Notes under the pieces: model-generated | Told to the model about the DNA's origin: nothing | The model's database searches: none | The model's input: only the letters and a program-made list of their open reading frames with translations | Source of the DNA: Posidonia oceanica | Lineage: Eukaryota > Streptophyta > Magnoliopsida > Alismatales > Posidoniaceae | Assembly: GCA_037176725.1 (NCBI GenBank) | Contig: JAZBRS010000039.1 | Span: 23,596,001-23,660,000, forward strand | Length of the DNA: 64,000 nucleotides | Reading direction: 5' to 3' | Shown: one piece after another, positions 22,513 through 33,914 of the stretch | Position numbering within the stretch: position 1 is the stretch's first letter | How the letters are laid out: every line of letters starts with the position of its first letter | Made by a program: the position numbers and the translations under genes

Positions 22513-25219
22513 GTGGCTGAGGAGTCCCCCCAACGTTGGTTGACTTTGCAGAAGGCGGTGAGCTCGGTCTGGCTGCTGCGGGCATCTCCGACGGCTTCTG
22601 GGCATCTGGTTCTGCTCAGTGCGTTGCTTCGGAGCTTGCTGAATGATCGGAGGGCAGCTGCGAAGATCGGCGCGATAAGTGGGCTTGGTGGGTTCACAGC
22701 TGGTCACTAGTGGTGGGGATGGATGTCTGCTGCTCTCTAGATCAGTTGGAGGATGCCGGCGACTTGCTAGAGGTTGGGTGAAGGGTTCTGGGTGGTTAAA
22801 TTGGACTTTGGAGGTCTGAGGATGGAGTTTGTAGGTGTGGTGGTTTCGGGCAGAAAAAAGGCATAGGTGTTTGTGGTGGTAGGCTTGGTGTGTGGTGAGA
22901 GTTGGGCTGAAGGCTTGGGTAGTTTAGGAAGGTGGTGATCTGGTGGATTAGGGGGTGGAGTTTGGGACGAAATGGGGGCCTGTGGTGTCGGGAATTTCTG
23001 GGAGGAAAGGAGTTGGGTTCTGCTGAGAATTTTGGGTGTTCGGGGGCGGTTTCTGGAGTGGAAAGGCTAAAGGATGGAGGGGCTGCGATGCTGGGATTCT
23101 AGGTGAGGTTGGGGGAGGAATTGGGTGCGGTTTATGGTCTGGAACCGGTGTTGGTTTCAGTAGGGAAGAAGAGGAGGAAAAGGTCTGAATTTTGCAGAGG
23201 AAAGGGAGGAGAATTGCAAGGATTCTGGGTGCTGGATGCTTTCTCTCTCAGGATGACGCGAAAAGTGTCGAAGGAGGAGAAGACTTGGAAGTTTTAAGCA
23301 GCTGGGGAGGACAGACGCACGCTGGGATTCAAATCCCCACCGGTGGGAGCACTACTGCTGATGGAGAGGAGGTCGGCGAGAAGATGGGCAGTAAATGCCC
23401 TCCCGGAAGATCCGCTGAGTGCAAGAGGAGGAAGGTGGACTGGTGCTGAGGTGATCGGGCGGGAGAAGCGAAGTTGAATTTCAAAGAAGAAGAGGGAGTT
23501 GGTTCGCGGGAGGAAGGGAAATCCGGGGAAGAAGAAGGAAGAAGAAGAAAGGTGGAACGCGGGCTGAAGGCCGCAGGCCGGGCTGCGAACTGAAAAAGAA
23601 AAAGAAAGAAGGAAGGCAGGAACGGGCCGGACTGGGCCCAACAGGAGAGAAAAAAAGAAAAAGAAAAAGGAAGAAAGGGAGAAATGGAAGGGAAAAAGAG
23701 GAGAAATAAATTAGATAAAAATAAAATAAAAATAGATAAAAATATTAGAATGATTGTGTTTTAAGTTAGGACATTGATTAAGTTTTTTAATGATCGTTTT
23801 TGGTTAGTTAATTAGGTTTAGAGGAATTTTGGGTTTGATTAGGGTTTTAGGGGTTTTCTTTGTTTTTGATTTGTTTTTTACTTTAATTAAATGTTTGTTA
23901 AGCCTTTTAAGTTGTTTTTTAATTATGTTTTTCTTGTTAAGTACTTGGGATGTTAATTAGGATTTTTTTAAAGTTTGCTTTTAAATTAATTAGAGTGGGT
24001 TTTAGATTTTTGGATTTTATTCTTTCTTTCTTAAGTCTTCTTTGATTTGTTTTTTGATTTTTGTTTGTTAAGCTCTTTTAATATTTTTTAGTTAAGTTTC
24101 TCTTGTTTAATTAAGTGTTTTTGGATTTTTTTAATTGTCTGTTTTTCCTTTTACTTAGGTTTTTGAATTACTCTTTTTAAGTATGTTTAGTTAGGTTTTT
24201 CTTTTCCTTAAGTGATTGTCTTAGTGTGGTTTTTTTATAGTTGTTTTCTCCTCCTTTTTAGGATTTGTTTTTGATTATTTTTTAGTGGAGTTTTTACTTT
24301 GTTTGTTTTGGTTATATTTTAGTTTTTTTTTCTGATTTTACAGCATTTTCTTTTGGTTTGTTTTGCATTTTTTAGCTTGCATTCTTGGTTTTCCATTTTA
24401 GCTGGATTTAGTTGGGTTTAGGTTTTTAATTGTTTATTTAATAATTTTAATTATTTTTCTTAGGGTTTTGGTTTGTTTTCCTTTTGTTTTAGATTTTTAG
24501 AGGTTTTTAAGGATTTTTTAGGGACTTAGTAAAAGAAAGAAAAAGAAAAGGGGAAGGTAGAATAAAGGGGAAAGAGAGGAGGAATAAAGGGGAAAGAGAG
24601 GAGTTGAAGGAAAATAATTTTTTGAAAATCAAAGAAAATGGTAAAAATAAGATAAAAATAGGAAATAGATTGAGAAGAGATAGATGCACAAGGGGGGCCC
24701 ACAGGCAGGCAAGAAAAAAGGAGAGAAGGGGATGAAGAGAAGGAGGATAATCAGGAGAGAGAGAGGAGAGAGAAAAGAATAATCCTAGAGAGAGAAAACG
24801 ATAATTTGGGTGAATGGAGGGCTTAAAGGTTTTGAAAAGGGGTGAAAATTGGGGAATGTGTAGCCTAGGATCTCTAGTGTTGGTTCTAGGGCTTTGGTTT
24901 AGTTTTGAGAAGGTTTTAGAAGGGTTTTGAGGTGTAGAAAAAGGGGTAGTTTTACCTAGGTTTTCTAGGGTTTTTGGGAGTGGTCTTGGGTTGAGTATTT
25001 CTAAGTGTTTGGGTAGGTTTGCTAAGTAGGGGGTGATGGGTTTTCCTATGGTTTTTGGGTAAGTTTTGGGTTTGGGAAATAGGTGTAGGCTTAGGTCAAG
25101 TTTAGGCTTGATTTGAAGAGAAAGATGAAAAAGGTTATGGTTGTTTTGACCTAGGTTTAGATCCAGAAGTCACCAGAAGGTCCCAATTGGTTCAAGCCTG
25201 TCAAAATGGGGTGTCAACA

Positions 25220-26003
25220 GGTGCTGTGGGGTGTATGCAGGAACCTGAGTCTACTGATGTAGGGGGGAAAGAAAAGCAGAATGCTGTGCTGTGGGTGTTG
25301 TAGCCTGCAAAAGCAACAGCTGCTGGAACGGCACGATGCCGGACTACAGGTCAAGTGGGTGCTGTGTTCCTATCATCCTAGAAGGGTGACCACTAGAGGG
25401 AGGAGTGAAATGCTATGTAGTGAGAAGTGGATGCATAAGAGGCAGCGATGCCACCCCCATCATCAGAGCAATGAGTAGCTGCGGCAATGGCTGAGGCAGA
25501 GGTGCAGTGGGAAATGCCTGAAACTGGAAGGGAGGGACCAAAGGGACCTCAGGAGCCACAAGAGGGCGAATAGATAGAGTCATGTCCTGCGGATGCTAGA
25601 CAAGCCGTAACAGGTGCTGGTACTGCACTTCAAGTGTCCCGTCAGTGGGAATGCTAAATTGCAGTGCCTGTGGAGGAACAGGCGCAACAGGTAGGGACAT
25701 AGACTGTCCAACAGGGCGGAATCCTACATCAGGAGGTGCTATCGTAGTGGGGAGATCAAGCGCAATACCCGAGACATTATACAGCGTTTTCGGGGCTCGA
25801 GAGGTAGTCACCATGATAGATTCGGTGACTGTCCCTGGGGGTACGGTAGCCAGATGATGTCCGAAAATTCCAGGGTTCGCCTGCGCCTGAAAGTGAAAGG
25901 TGCAAGGGGCAACAGTGGAGGTCAAAACCACAGAAGCGGAGGTCGGAACCTGGGACCCCTCCAAGGTGATGGAGAACATGGGCTCACTGACCCACTAGGC
26001 CAT
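25220..26003 (-). pseudogene. Element C gag, N-terminal fragment with a stop at codon 3
   Basis: The start ATG at 26003 opens as MA, stop, WVSEP, which aligns with MAQYVSEP of A. CAG has become TAG at 25997-25995. Further homology is seen in AQANPGIFG, VTESIMVTTSRAPKTL and FSIPTDGTLEVQYQHLLRL, matching the gag N-terminal region of B. A second stop lies at 25596-25598. The gene is cut at 25219/25220 by the LTR of element A. It retains only the Pro-rich N-terminal region, not the capsid core. Confidence 0.8.
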
Positions 26004-27096
26004 GGCTGTCCGATAGCGAGTGTGAACTGGACTGCGACAGGGAACAGAAGAACGACGCCTAGGATGAGCTATCGTCGAACTCGACAGATAACTCGAGAAA
26101 GGAGGGTCGAGAAAGAGGTGTCACAACAGGGGTGTGAGCAAAGAAATAGACTTGAGCACTAGCAAGGGAACTCGCTCACAGTCCTGAGGGACAAAACAAA
26201 CAAAACAAGTTAGGACCCGACAGATGAATGCAAATGCTGTTAGTTGTGATATGGATGATATGCATATGAATGCTCTCTAACATGCTCTCTCTCACCAATC
26301 TAGTGTGTCCTAGTAGGTTATCTACTCCGGATCCACACAGGGTGTATAGGTCTTCGACTCGGTCAGAAATGTAAGGCTCCCATCTAAATCCTGGCCAAGG
26401 CCAGACGGTGACGGGTGGTGCGTTTGGGAGCCGTCAACCTGCCAAAGCAAGGCTTGTACCCCCTAGTAACACCGACACGACCCCAGATAAGGGGGAAAGG
26501 GCCAATCCACCTACGCTATCGCCAAAGTGATGGAACGGGCGAACGGGATCTATCCTTCTTAGACTAATAGGCGAACTCAGGGAGGAGGAGAATGCATGCC
26601 CTATATGCTCAAACATGCGAGTATGCATTACGTTTTTTAGCTTGCACATTTTATTAACCGCAAGGGGGTAAAAGTTGGTGTTGAAGCTCTAGTAAGCCTA
26701 AGCGTCACTTTTACTTGCATTTTTTAAGTTAAACCAAGGAAGGAGGCAATCACATCTCTACTTTACCTTAGGATTAATGCAATAAAGGGGAAACAAACAT
26801 TCAATCATGGCAATGCTAAGTCATACATCACATCAAAAGGCATGAGCATGGCATGTGATTGTGTTGTGTGCATGATTCGTGAAATGAAAAACAATCATCA
26901 AATCAAAGAACGGCATGTATATGTCAAGGCAAGTGTGTGTGGTGATATGATATGTAGGTGTGGAAAGAGAACGAACATTCAATCACGACATTGCAATTAA
27001 GCCTGAGTAAAGTAACAAAGTGCTAGAGCAAAGATGAAAGAAGGAAAAAACCACAAGATGAGCGAAAGGCGGAAGACAAAAAGTCGGAGTCTAGTA
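26004..27096 (-). other. Element C leader
   Basis: This untranslated region has blocks shared with A and B, such as CACATTTTATTAACC near 26645 and TTTTACTTGCATTTTTTA near 26710. The remainder is poor in complexity, with ATGATATG and GGCATG repeats. No credible ORF is present. Confidence 0.7.
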
Positions 27097-27114
27097 TCCC
27101 CAGTGGAGTCACCA
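27097..27114 (-). other. Primer-binding site of element C (tRNA-Arg type)
   Basis: The minus strand reads TGGTGACTCCACTGGGGA, which differs at one position from perfect complementarity to the recalled tRNA-Arg 3' end. PBS-like copies also occur inside the LTR near 27308-27317 and 27502-27511. Confidence 0.8.
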
Positions 27115-27120
27115 CTTTAC

Positions 27121-29991
27121 TGTGACCATCTCTCGAGTACGACGCAGGGGCCACTGCCAAAGCTTGCAGACGCCAGGTCGTAGAGAATGAGGGCCACAGT
27201 TAATGGTGTCCCCGAGGAAAGTTCAACTTGAGGAAGAAAACACCAATAAAATGATAAGTGACGATAAAAAGAGAAAAAGAATGAGATCAAGTCTGATTTC
27301 CCTGACGGAGTGGCCACTCTTATGTGACCGTCTTTCATATACGACACGGGGGTCGCTGCCAAAGCTCGCAGATGCCCGGTCGACAAGAAAGATGGCCACA
27401 GTTAATGGTGTATCTGAGGAGAATTTGACTTGATAAAGAGAATAAAAACACCAATAATCGACGAAATCAGCAAATAAAATAAACAACAACAAAAAAAGGG
27501 GGAGTCGCCACCTAGTCTAATTGAGAAAAACCGGAAGACAAGGAAAATCGGATGTAAGTTAATAAAATGAAAGAAAACCAAAGTGGATCCATGCAAAACG
27601 GATGCAACACTGGGTTATCACGGTCCAAAGATGGGTAAGGACTCCTGTTACGTGCGGGGAAGGTGTTAGGCACCCCTGACATGCCTGAGGAGTGGCCTTT
27701 TCTAATGTCATTCTGCTCATAGTATGGCTCAATGTAGGCCGAAGGCCAATTAATATATACTCTAGCAAAAGGAAACATGCTATGATAATGCAAGAAGGCG
27801 AAAGGAAAAGCCTCAAATAAACATGCATAAAGATTAAATGAAACCAAGGAAGTAGCTACACAAAGCTAGGAGGTAAACATGCATAAGGAAAACAAGTGTA
27901 AGAGGATAAGACTCAGATAAACATCCATAAATGCTAAAAGAAACCAGGTAAGTGACAATATATTGCTGGAAGGTAACATGCATAATAGAAAGCAAATGCG
28001 AGGCATATAAGGCTTAGATAAACATTGCTTAGCACTAAAAAGAAACAAAGATGTAACTAAATGATGCTTGTATGTAGACATGCATGAGGGAAAACTAAGA
28101 CAAGAGTACAAGGCTCTGTCCACATCTGTAGAGGCTACTGTTAAACACGCGAGAGGCCCACGCGGGACCTCCACATGGGAACAGCCTGCTTGTCTAGTGG
28201 AAAGTCATGGCCAAATGGGAAGCTTTCCTCAATTCAATTCGGTATAAGACCGGTTGAATGATGAGGAGGGGGTATCCTAGAACAATGATATGCAAAATTA
28301 CAAAAGAAACAAGCATAAACAAAGGTTGGAAAAGGGATGGGAACTCTGTCCGATATCACAGTCAAACACGTGAGAGGTCCACGCGGGACCTCTGCGGGGG
28401 ACCGGTCTGTTCAAACATAGAACCTTCATCGCCTGATTCTGGGCCCAACACTTAATAGAATGCAATGAAATCAGCTGGATGATGGAGAGAGGATGTCCGA
28501 CAACAATAATATACAAAATTATAAAAGAAACAGATACAAATAAGGGTTGGAAAAGGACTGGGAACTCGGTCTGATGTCACGGTCAAAAACACGGGAGGTC
28601 CATGCAGGACCTCTGCGCGGGACCGGCCAATCAGACATTCATCGCCAGATTTTGGGCCCGATACTTAATGAATTGCGATGAAACTGGTTGGGGAAGCAAG
28701 GTGGTATACCAGGCTTCCCAACCGAGGTGCAAATGCAGGACGGCATCGCCCAGGTCGTCCCGTCCACCTCGGCAGTATTGCGCCGGCAATTGCATGTCTC
28801 CGCCGACCATAGAGGCGGCTTGGAGGGCACAGCTAGCTGTTGACGCATTGAGTAGAGTCAGGGGACGATGCTGGAGCCTCTAGGCGAAAGGTCAGGGCGG
28901 CTATATGCGCGACGACGCGAGGCCGCACGTGAGCCGACGACCCATCGCCGGAGACAGTGAAGAAAATTAAAATCAGGCAAGCGACTATGCTAGAGGGGGA
29001 AATAAACACTTAGGAAGTAAACATGCAATGCAAAGAAGTGGTGTAAACTACAGGAGCTGGAAGGGTTACCCACAGACGGTGCCACAGGCTTGTCTTCTCC
29101 AACAGCGACGTCACTTCCAACACGTGAGGCTTGCAGTTGTAGGTGAGGGCTGCAGTAGTCTAGGATGCAAGGGGAGGCTCACACTCTCTCTCACGGGCTC
29201 TAGGGAAGGCTCTGGAGGTGGTGGAACTCAGGGAATGCCTCGACAGCGATGTGGTTCGCCAGAGGTGGGTTCTCAATCCAAGGGCACCAGAATTGAGAGG
29301 GCTCTGGGCTCTGGAAGCTCGGGGAGGATACGTGGGATCTCAAGGGAGCTCATTGAATGCAGGGAAAGCCAAGAGAATCCATAGAGGGGGCTCGATCGGC
29401 CAGGAGCATTGTTTTATAGGTGGTGGAAAATGGTATAAACCATTGGTGTGAATCTGGATTCAAATCGGGTGGATGTGGTGTTGGTTGAAGATTGATGGGT
29501 GGAAACGGTTGGGATGGAGGGCTGGACCACCCAAGTGTCTAGAGGCACAGATTCAGATCGACGGGAGCCAATGGCGAGCGAGGAAAAGGTGGGCCAAGGT
29601 GACTAGACCGCCTGACTTTCGCTACTGACATAGGACAAAATGCAAGCGCTCCACGCGAGAGCTCGGTGCGAGTGTCAGTCTGTCAGTTTTTGCCACTGAC
29701 ACAGGACAAAACGTGGGAGCTCCACACGGGAGCTCGACACGAGAGTAATCTTGTTAGTTTGGCTGCCCTAGTTTCTGAGCCTGTTTCTCTGGTTTGTGGC
29801 CCATCTAGGGCTATGATTTTGTGGTATTTGTGGTGGTGGATGTATTGGGATGTGATTGGTGGAGTTTTTGGTAGGTCTGGGCTGGTTTGGGTCTAGGTTT
29901 GGGGTTTCAAGAAAAGGTAGGGGCTGCCTCGTCTGCGTGTGCTTTCTAGAGCAAACAACCGTCGCTCGACTTCCAGATTTGGGTGTCTACA
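27121..29991 (-). repeat. 5' LTR of element C (about 2.87 kb)
   Basis: On the minus strand it begins TGTAGACACCCAAATC at 29991 and is taken to end at GGTCACA at 27121, 6 bp from the PBS. The inner boundary is less certain because the LTR end and PBS are duplicated nearby (27121 and about 27324). It contains the GGTGTTAGGCACC block at about 27665, a roughly 221-bp tandem repeat with about three copies (28100-28690), and hairpins with a 5-nt loop. Open frames inside are not supported as genes. Confidence 0.75.
28150..28613 (-). repeat. About 221-bp tandem repeat in element C LTR carrying 7-bp hairpins
   Basis: Three copies of the hairpin GAGGYCC, loop ACGCG or ATGCA, and GGACCTC lie at 28153-28171, 28374-28392 and 28595-28613, spaced 221 bp. 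Flanking text (GGAAAAGG, GGGAACTC, TTCATCGCC, GGGCCC) is repeated at the same spacing. A related hairpin with arms GAGCTCC and GGAGCTC is at 29717-29735. Confidence 0.75.
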
Positions 29992-31567
29992 CTATCATAA
30001 GCCCGATGACGAAAATTGGAGATGCTTGCCTGCTCTGGAAAGAGTTTGCTCTACCTCACCTGACACTACTTAGATGTCCCAACCAGTGAGGGTGCCACCA
30101 TCCAGTGAGGACAGATGAAATGTCTAAACCCCTCTAGGACTTACACCTCCAGAGGGAGAGAAAATCCTAGGGTGTGAGAGAGTGTGAGCAAATCCTACAT
30201 ATCTTAGCTTGGGCACCACAAAGGGATAGAAGGCGAGGATAGAAGTCGGCCTTAGAGATGGAGGTGTGTAGTACAACCTTGTCCCTCCGAATTGCCCTGG
30301 GGAAGATCCAAATCCACACCTGCAAATCCGCAAGCCATACAAGGCCTAGCCCCTTTTGTTTCAAAACCAGGTGCCCATTACCTCTAAGTTAGGGATAGCG
30401 GAAGCTTGCAAGCCAAAAATAAAGAAGAACAAGAAAGAAAAGACAAAAAGAAAAGAAAAAAACAAGCAAAACAAAAAAGGGGCAAAAACAAAAGTCAGCC
30501 CCAGAAACAAAGGTAAGCAGTGTGATCCCGCCCCCTTTCACCTGTCCTAGAGAAGAACCAAGTTTGTGCCTGGGAAACACAAGTCTTGTAGGGGCCTAAT
30601 CATTCTCCTCTAGCAAGTAGCTCCCCCAACCATCACCAGGCACCCGCTACCCCCAAGCCAAGGATAGGGAAAGTACTACACACCTATGAGGGAGCAAAAG
30701 AAACAAGAAAAATAAAAAGAGTAGGTGTAGCTCTTTGAGAGTTTGGCATGGAGCCCGTCCTCACAACACCACCACCCAAGCACCCAATACCCATTCCGGG
30801 GTGCCACCAACAGTTAGGAATCCGAGTAGAGTCTGGTGAATCAGAGATCGCTCATTCCTTTGCAGCAGGCATCAAGCACTCCATATGCTGAGGGCGATAG
30901 ATTTAGTATAGATCATGCATGCATCTATCCACTATCAAATCATTTCTTTTGCCCCTTTCCTCCCACTCTGCAAGGCTCGGCTCAGCGCTGGGACAGTACT
31001 TCTGCCAAGGCAGGTTGACTACCTCCAAGCCCGAGAGCAACCGATCACTACCAGTCCAGCAGCTCAGGGAAGGCATAAATAATCAGAGACAGGTGATCAC
31101 TCCAGAGGCAACAGGACAACCTTGGCATCCCTTGGGGCCCCTCTCGGGCAGTAGAGTCTGCGTAGTCAAGCGCCGCCCCTAATCTCTGTGCGACTTCATT
31201 CTAGACGGACGAAGTCTCTTTTCGCTTGCCCCCTTGCTCCATACAAGCACGCCTCCTTCGTGACTTCATTCCAAACGAATGAAGCCCCCTTCCCTTGTCT
31301 CCTCGCTCCGCACGGATAAGGACAAGAGTGTCTTTTGTGTGGCTTCGCCCTGTGCAGGTGGAGCCCCCCCTTTTTGCTTAGCTGAATGTGCTTGAATTAT
31401 ATGGTCTGATTGCTAGCTATAGTGTTTGAACTGCTTTATCAGCTTTATATGCACATCTGCTTCTCTGTCTGCCAGTATTATGTGCCTGTACATGTTTCAG
31501 ATTGATGAACAGCTTTGGCTACAGGTACTCAAAGATTTCGCACCAGCTGCCTACATTCTCTGCTGCA
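29992..31567 (+). other. Element D spacer upstream of the PMD-like ORF
   Basis: This is non-coding and homologous to the integrase-PMD spacers of A and B. It includes GCTTGCCTGCTCTGGAAAG near 30025, an A-rich run at 30410-30490 and CCCTTTCCTCCCACTCT near 30951. A candidate splice acceptor CAG lies at 31473-31475, after TGCTTCTCTGTCTGC. A duplicated segment around 31190-31370 contains GACTTCATTC and GAACGAAG-like inverted halves. Confidence 0.65.
31458..31480 (+). promoter_or_regulatory. Candidate 3' splice site upstream of element D PMD-like ORF
   Basis: TCTGCTTCTCTGTCTGCCAG ends at 31475, and the PMD-like ATG follows 92 nt later. It aligns with the corresponding sites of A and B although D is considerably diverged from them. 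Confidence 0.4.
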
Positions 31568-32770
31568 ATGGGTTTCCCTACCTTAGTGACTCCGACGCAT
31601 TGCTTCGAGACTCTCCGAGAGTGGATTGCCATGCTCACTGAAGCTGACTGTGAGAAGCTGAGCCTGTAGGGCATCCCACCCAGACTTCTGAAAGCTGCTG
31701 ATGTAGAGGTTAGCCGGCATCTCTTGTGCACTGCTGCAAGGTTTTGGAAACCAGCACACCATGTCTTCCGCTTCGGCAGGACAGAATTAACACTAACACT
31801 GGAGGAAGTGCGCCGAATCTGTGGCTTCTCCACGCTCATGGGACCTGCTGTGTTCATGAGGCGTTCTGGCTATGTCGCCGTCCTAAGATTACTCACGGGG
31901 CTCTTTGCACAAAGCTGCGAGAAAAGACTAGTCTGCGTCAACGGGCCCATACCTGCTCTCCGCCTGAACTATTTCGAGGAAGTCTCCAAGAAGCGTGCCG
32001 CACTAGGAGATGAGCTATGGCTCCGCGGCTACGTCACCCGCTTCTTGGGTGAGCTAATCTTCAGCCATGGCCGGATGATTGTCGCTATTGAAGTCACAGA
32101 GATCACCCTTGCTGTGGTGACCTGCCAAATCGACCTAGCACCTGTCGTCCTAGCTGAGACATACTGCGGGCTGGACCGCATTTTGCACTACTGTTGCCAC
32201 TTTCATGGCTATGAGGCCCTGGTAGAGGTGTGGCTTGCCAGACAACTGGAGGCAGACATCCTGCACCCCCAGAAACATGCATTTGAGACATACTGCAGCA
32301 GCGGCCATGCCAAGACCATCAAGATTGTCCACGAGGAGTATAAAAGGCTGGAACAGCTGATAGATGATACAGTAACCTGGCGTATCATCCTATCTACAGC
32401 AGAGCCGTTCACTGTTTCCTTCGACACCCGCGACATGCGACTGGTTGTCCTGCCAGGGTTCACCGAAGGCATGGAGTATCACCCCATCCGAGTCATGTGG
32501 CAGTTTGGTCTCCGGCAAGGGGCTTTTGTCGACAGCACGGCACCGAAGCTGCTCCAGCTCTATCCTTTCAGCACAGTCGCTGCCACAATAGAGCTAGCCG
32601 ACCTTATGCGCCACGGCATGAAATCAACAGACATTGCAGCTGCAAAGGGCTCAAGATGTACTCCTGAGTATCTAACTGAAGTATAGGGGCTCTGGCCCAT
32701 TAATGAGATCCCACCTGGCGCACCTCTATTTCCTGACGCTAGGAGGTCTAAGAAGGCCCGGACTGACTAG
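31568..32770 (+). pseudogene. Element D PMD/DUF7745-like ORF with two stops
   Basis: It starts MGFPTLV and ends with ARRSKKARTD before TAG at 32768-32770, colinear with B's 400-residue protein. Conserved segments are HHVFRFGRTELTLTLEEVRR, LGDELWLRGYVTRFLGELIF and VVLAETYCGLDRI. TAG at 31667-31669 (codon 34, Trp in A and B) and TAG at 32684-32686 (Arg in B) interrupt it. The 320-codon stretch between them is open. It shares clearly less sequence with A and B than they share with each other, so the ORF has been kept by this lineage over time. Function unknown. Confidence 0.78.
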
Positions 32771-33389
32771 GGCCTCTGTACATCTACATATCCCTTTTTG
32801 AGTCTTGATGTACTCTGTTCAGCCTGTTATAGGCGTGTAATCAAGACTTTATGAATACAAGGATGTTTCGTGCCATTTGCCTGTATGTTTGGTTTGCTTT
32901 CCATAACATAATGCATGCATGGTCTCTCGCAAGCACATCCTCAGCATACTGCTTTAGCTCCGTAGATCCAACCCCTCAAGGACCATGAGGAAGCACTCTC
33001 AGATCCCAACAGCTCACAATCTCTGAAGCAACTACGAACACTCTCAGCACCAAGGGAAGCTACAAGAAGACCCTGCATTCCACTTGGATGCCAGAATCTC
33101 TGCAAACCTGCACCGTCAACGCGAGCGAAGCCACCAAGCGCTCCCGGCTAGATCTCCATCGGACTGGTAGCCCTAACTACCCATTTGACAAGCACGTCAG
33201 CTTAGTCTATCGCTTTTCGATACCAAGGGCGCTTCAACTGTCCCCTGGTAACATCCTTGATACTAGGGCCATCTTTTTTGCTGCCCCATGGTATCACATC
33301 TCCAGCTGCATCCAGGCTAGCATGCCTAACTGTCGTGGGCCCATCCGTTTCTTTACTCCGCCAACGGATTTTGGTGCCCCTGTACCTTT
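32771..33389 (+). other. Element D 3' region before the arrays
   Basis: This is non-coding and rich in AGCAC/CTCC. Positions 33170-33330 are the diverged reverse-complement counterpart of A 240-360, with the CCCTGGTAA and CTTGATACTAGGG segments corresponding to the long A/B/E hairpin. No gene is seen. Confidence 0.6.
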
Positions 33390-33905
33390 TGCAGTTGATA
33401 AGTCCAAAACTTACCATTTTTTCAAACCCTTTGCGGTCGATAAGTCCGAAACTTATCATTTTTCAAACCCTTTGCGATCGATAAGTCCGAAACTTATCAT
33501 TTTTTTAAACCCTTTGCGGCCGATAGGTCCAAAACATATCCTTTTCGATCGATAAGTCCGAAACTTATCATCCATCCTTTGCGGTCGATCATCCTTTGTG
33601 ATCGATGGGTCTGAAACCTATCCTTTCCAGTCGACATGTCCGAAGCTTATCATCCACTCCCTTTGCGGTCGATGGGTCAGAAACCTATCATTTTTCACAT
33701 CGTGCCACCTTTGCGGTTGATAAGTCCGAAACTTATCACCTTTCCTTTGCGGTTGATGGGTCTGAAACCTATCAATTATCACACCGTGCCACCTTTGCGG
33801 TCGATAAGACCAAAACTTATCACCTTTCCTTTGCAGTCGATAAGTCCGAAACTTATCAGTTACCTTTTCGCAGTCGGTGGGTCTGAAACCTATCATCTGT
33901 CAGCT
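33390..33905 (+). repeat. Hairpin repeat array 1 of element D (GATAAGT/ACTTATC family)
   Basis: About a dozen units of 35-60 bp carry GATAAGT, loop CCGAA or similar and ACTTATC, or the variant GATGGGT, CTGAA and ACCTATC. They are separated by CCTTTGCGGTC-like spacers. The two arms change together in most units. Confidence 0.85.
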
Positions 33906-33914
33906 TTCCGGTGC

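Larger units (their letters stand above)
1..25219 (-). mobile_element. Element A: Tat/Ogre-type Ty3/gypsy retrotransposon, decayed, 3' end outside window
   Basis: Read on the minus strand, the order is 5' LTR (25219-19395), PBS, leader, gag-protease, RT, RNase H, second RNase H, integrase, spacer, PMD-like ORF, and tandem-repeat 3' region at the left edge. The 3' LTR would lie left of position 1. The leader is interrupted by a solo LTR at 13307-19057. All coding parts carry in-frame stops and several indels, so the copy is dead. Its right end abuts the gag of element C, which implies insertion into C. The target duplication cannot be checked because the other end is not in the window. Assignment to Tat/Ogre rests on the giant LTR, tRNA-Arg PBS, two RNase H domains and the extra ORF. 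Confidence 0.9.
19395..25219 (-). repeat. 5' LTR of element A (5825 bp)
   Basis: On the minus strand it starts TGTTGACACCCC at 25219 and ends GGGATTACTACA at 19395, followed by the PBS. It has the same module order as the other LTRs: GATAAT repeats near 24740-24800, AT-rich 23700-24500, GC-rich 22060-23650, TGCAATTTT repeats 21080-22000, hairpin array 20090-20325, and the GGTGTTAGGCACC block near 19727. A candidate splice donor CAG|GTAGCT lies at 22505/22504. It is clearly more diverged from B's LTRs, especially in the GC-rich block, than A's gag and pol are from B's genes. Confidence 0.88.
25220..29991 (-). mobile_element. Element C: Ty3/gypsy Tat-type retrotransposon, 5' part only
   Basis: On the minus strand the visible parts are the LTR (29991-27121), PBS (27114-27097), leader (27096-26004) and the start of gag (26003-25220), where element A is inserted. 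The LTR start TGTAGACACCC and the 2.9-kb length distinguish it from the 5.7-6.0-kb LTR family of A, B and D. The leader and gag N-terminus are recognisably homologous to those of A and B. The rest of C would lie beyond A, left of the window. C is inserted in element D. Confidence 0.82.

Noticed and set aside
27121..29991. Host gene candidates in the C LTR (for example 29028-29451)
   Set aside because: The region is bounded by LTR ends with PBS, has tandem duplications, and the short frames show no recognisable domain.
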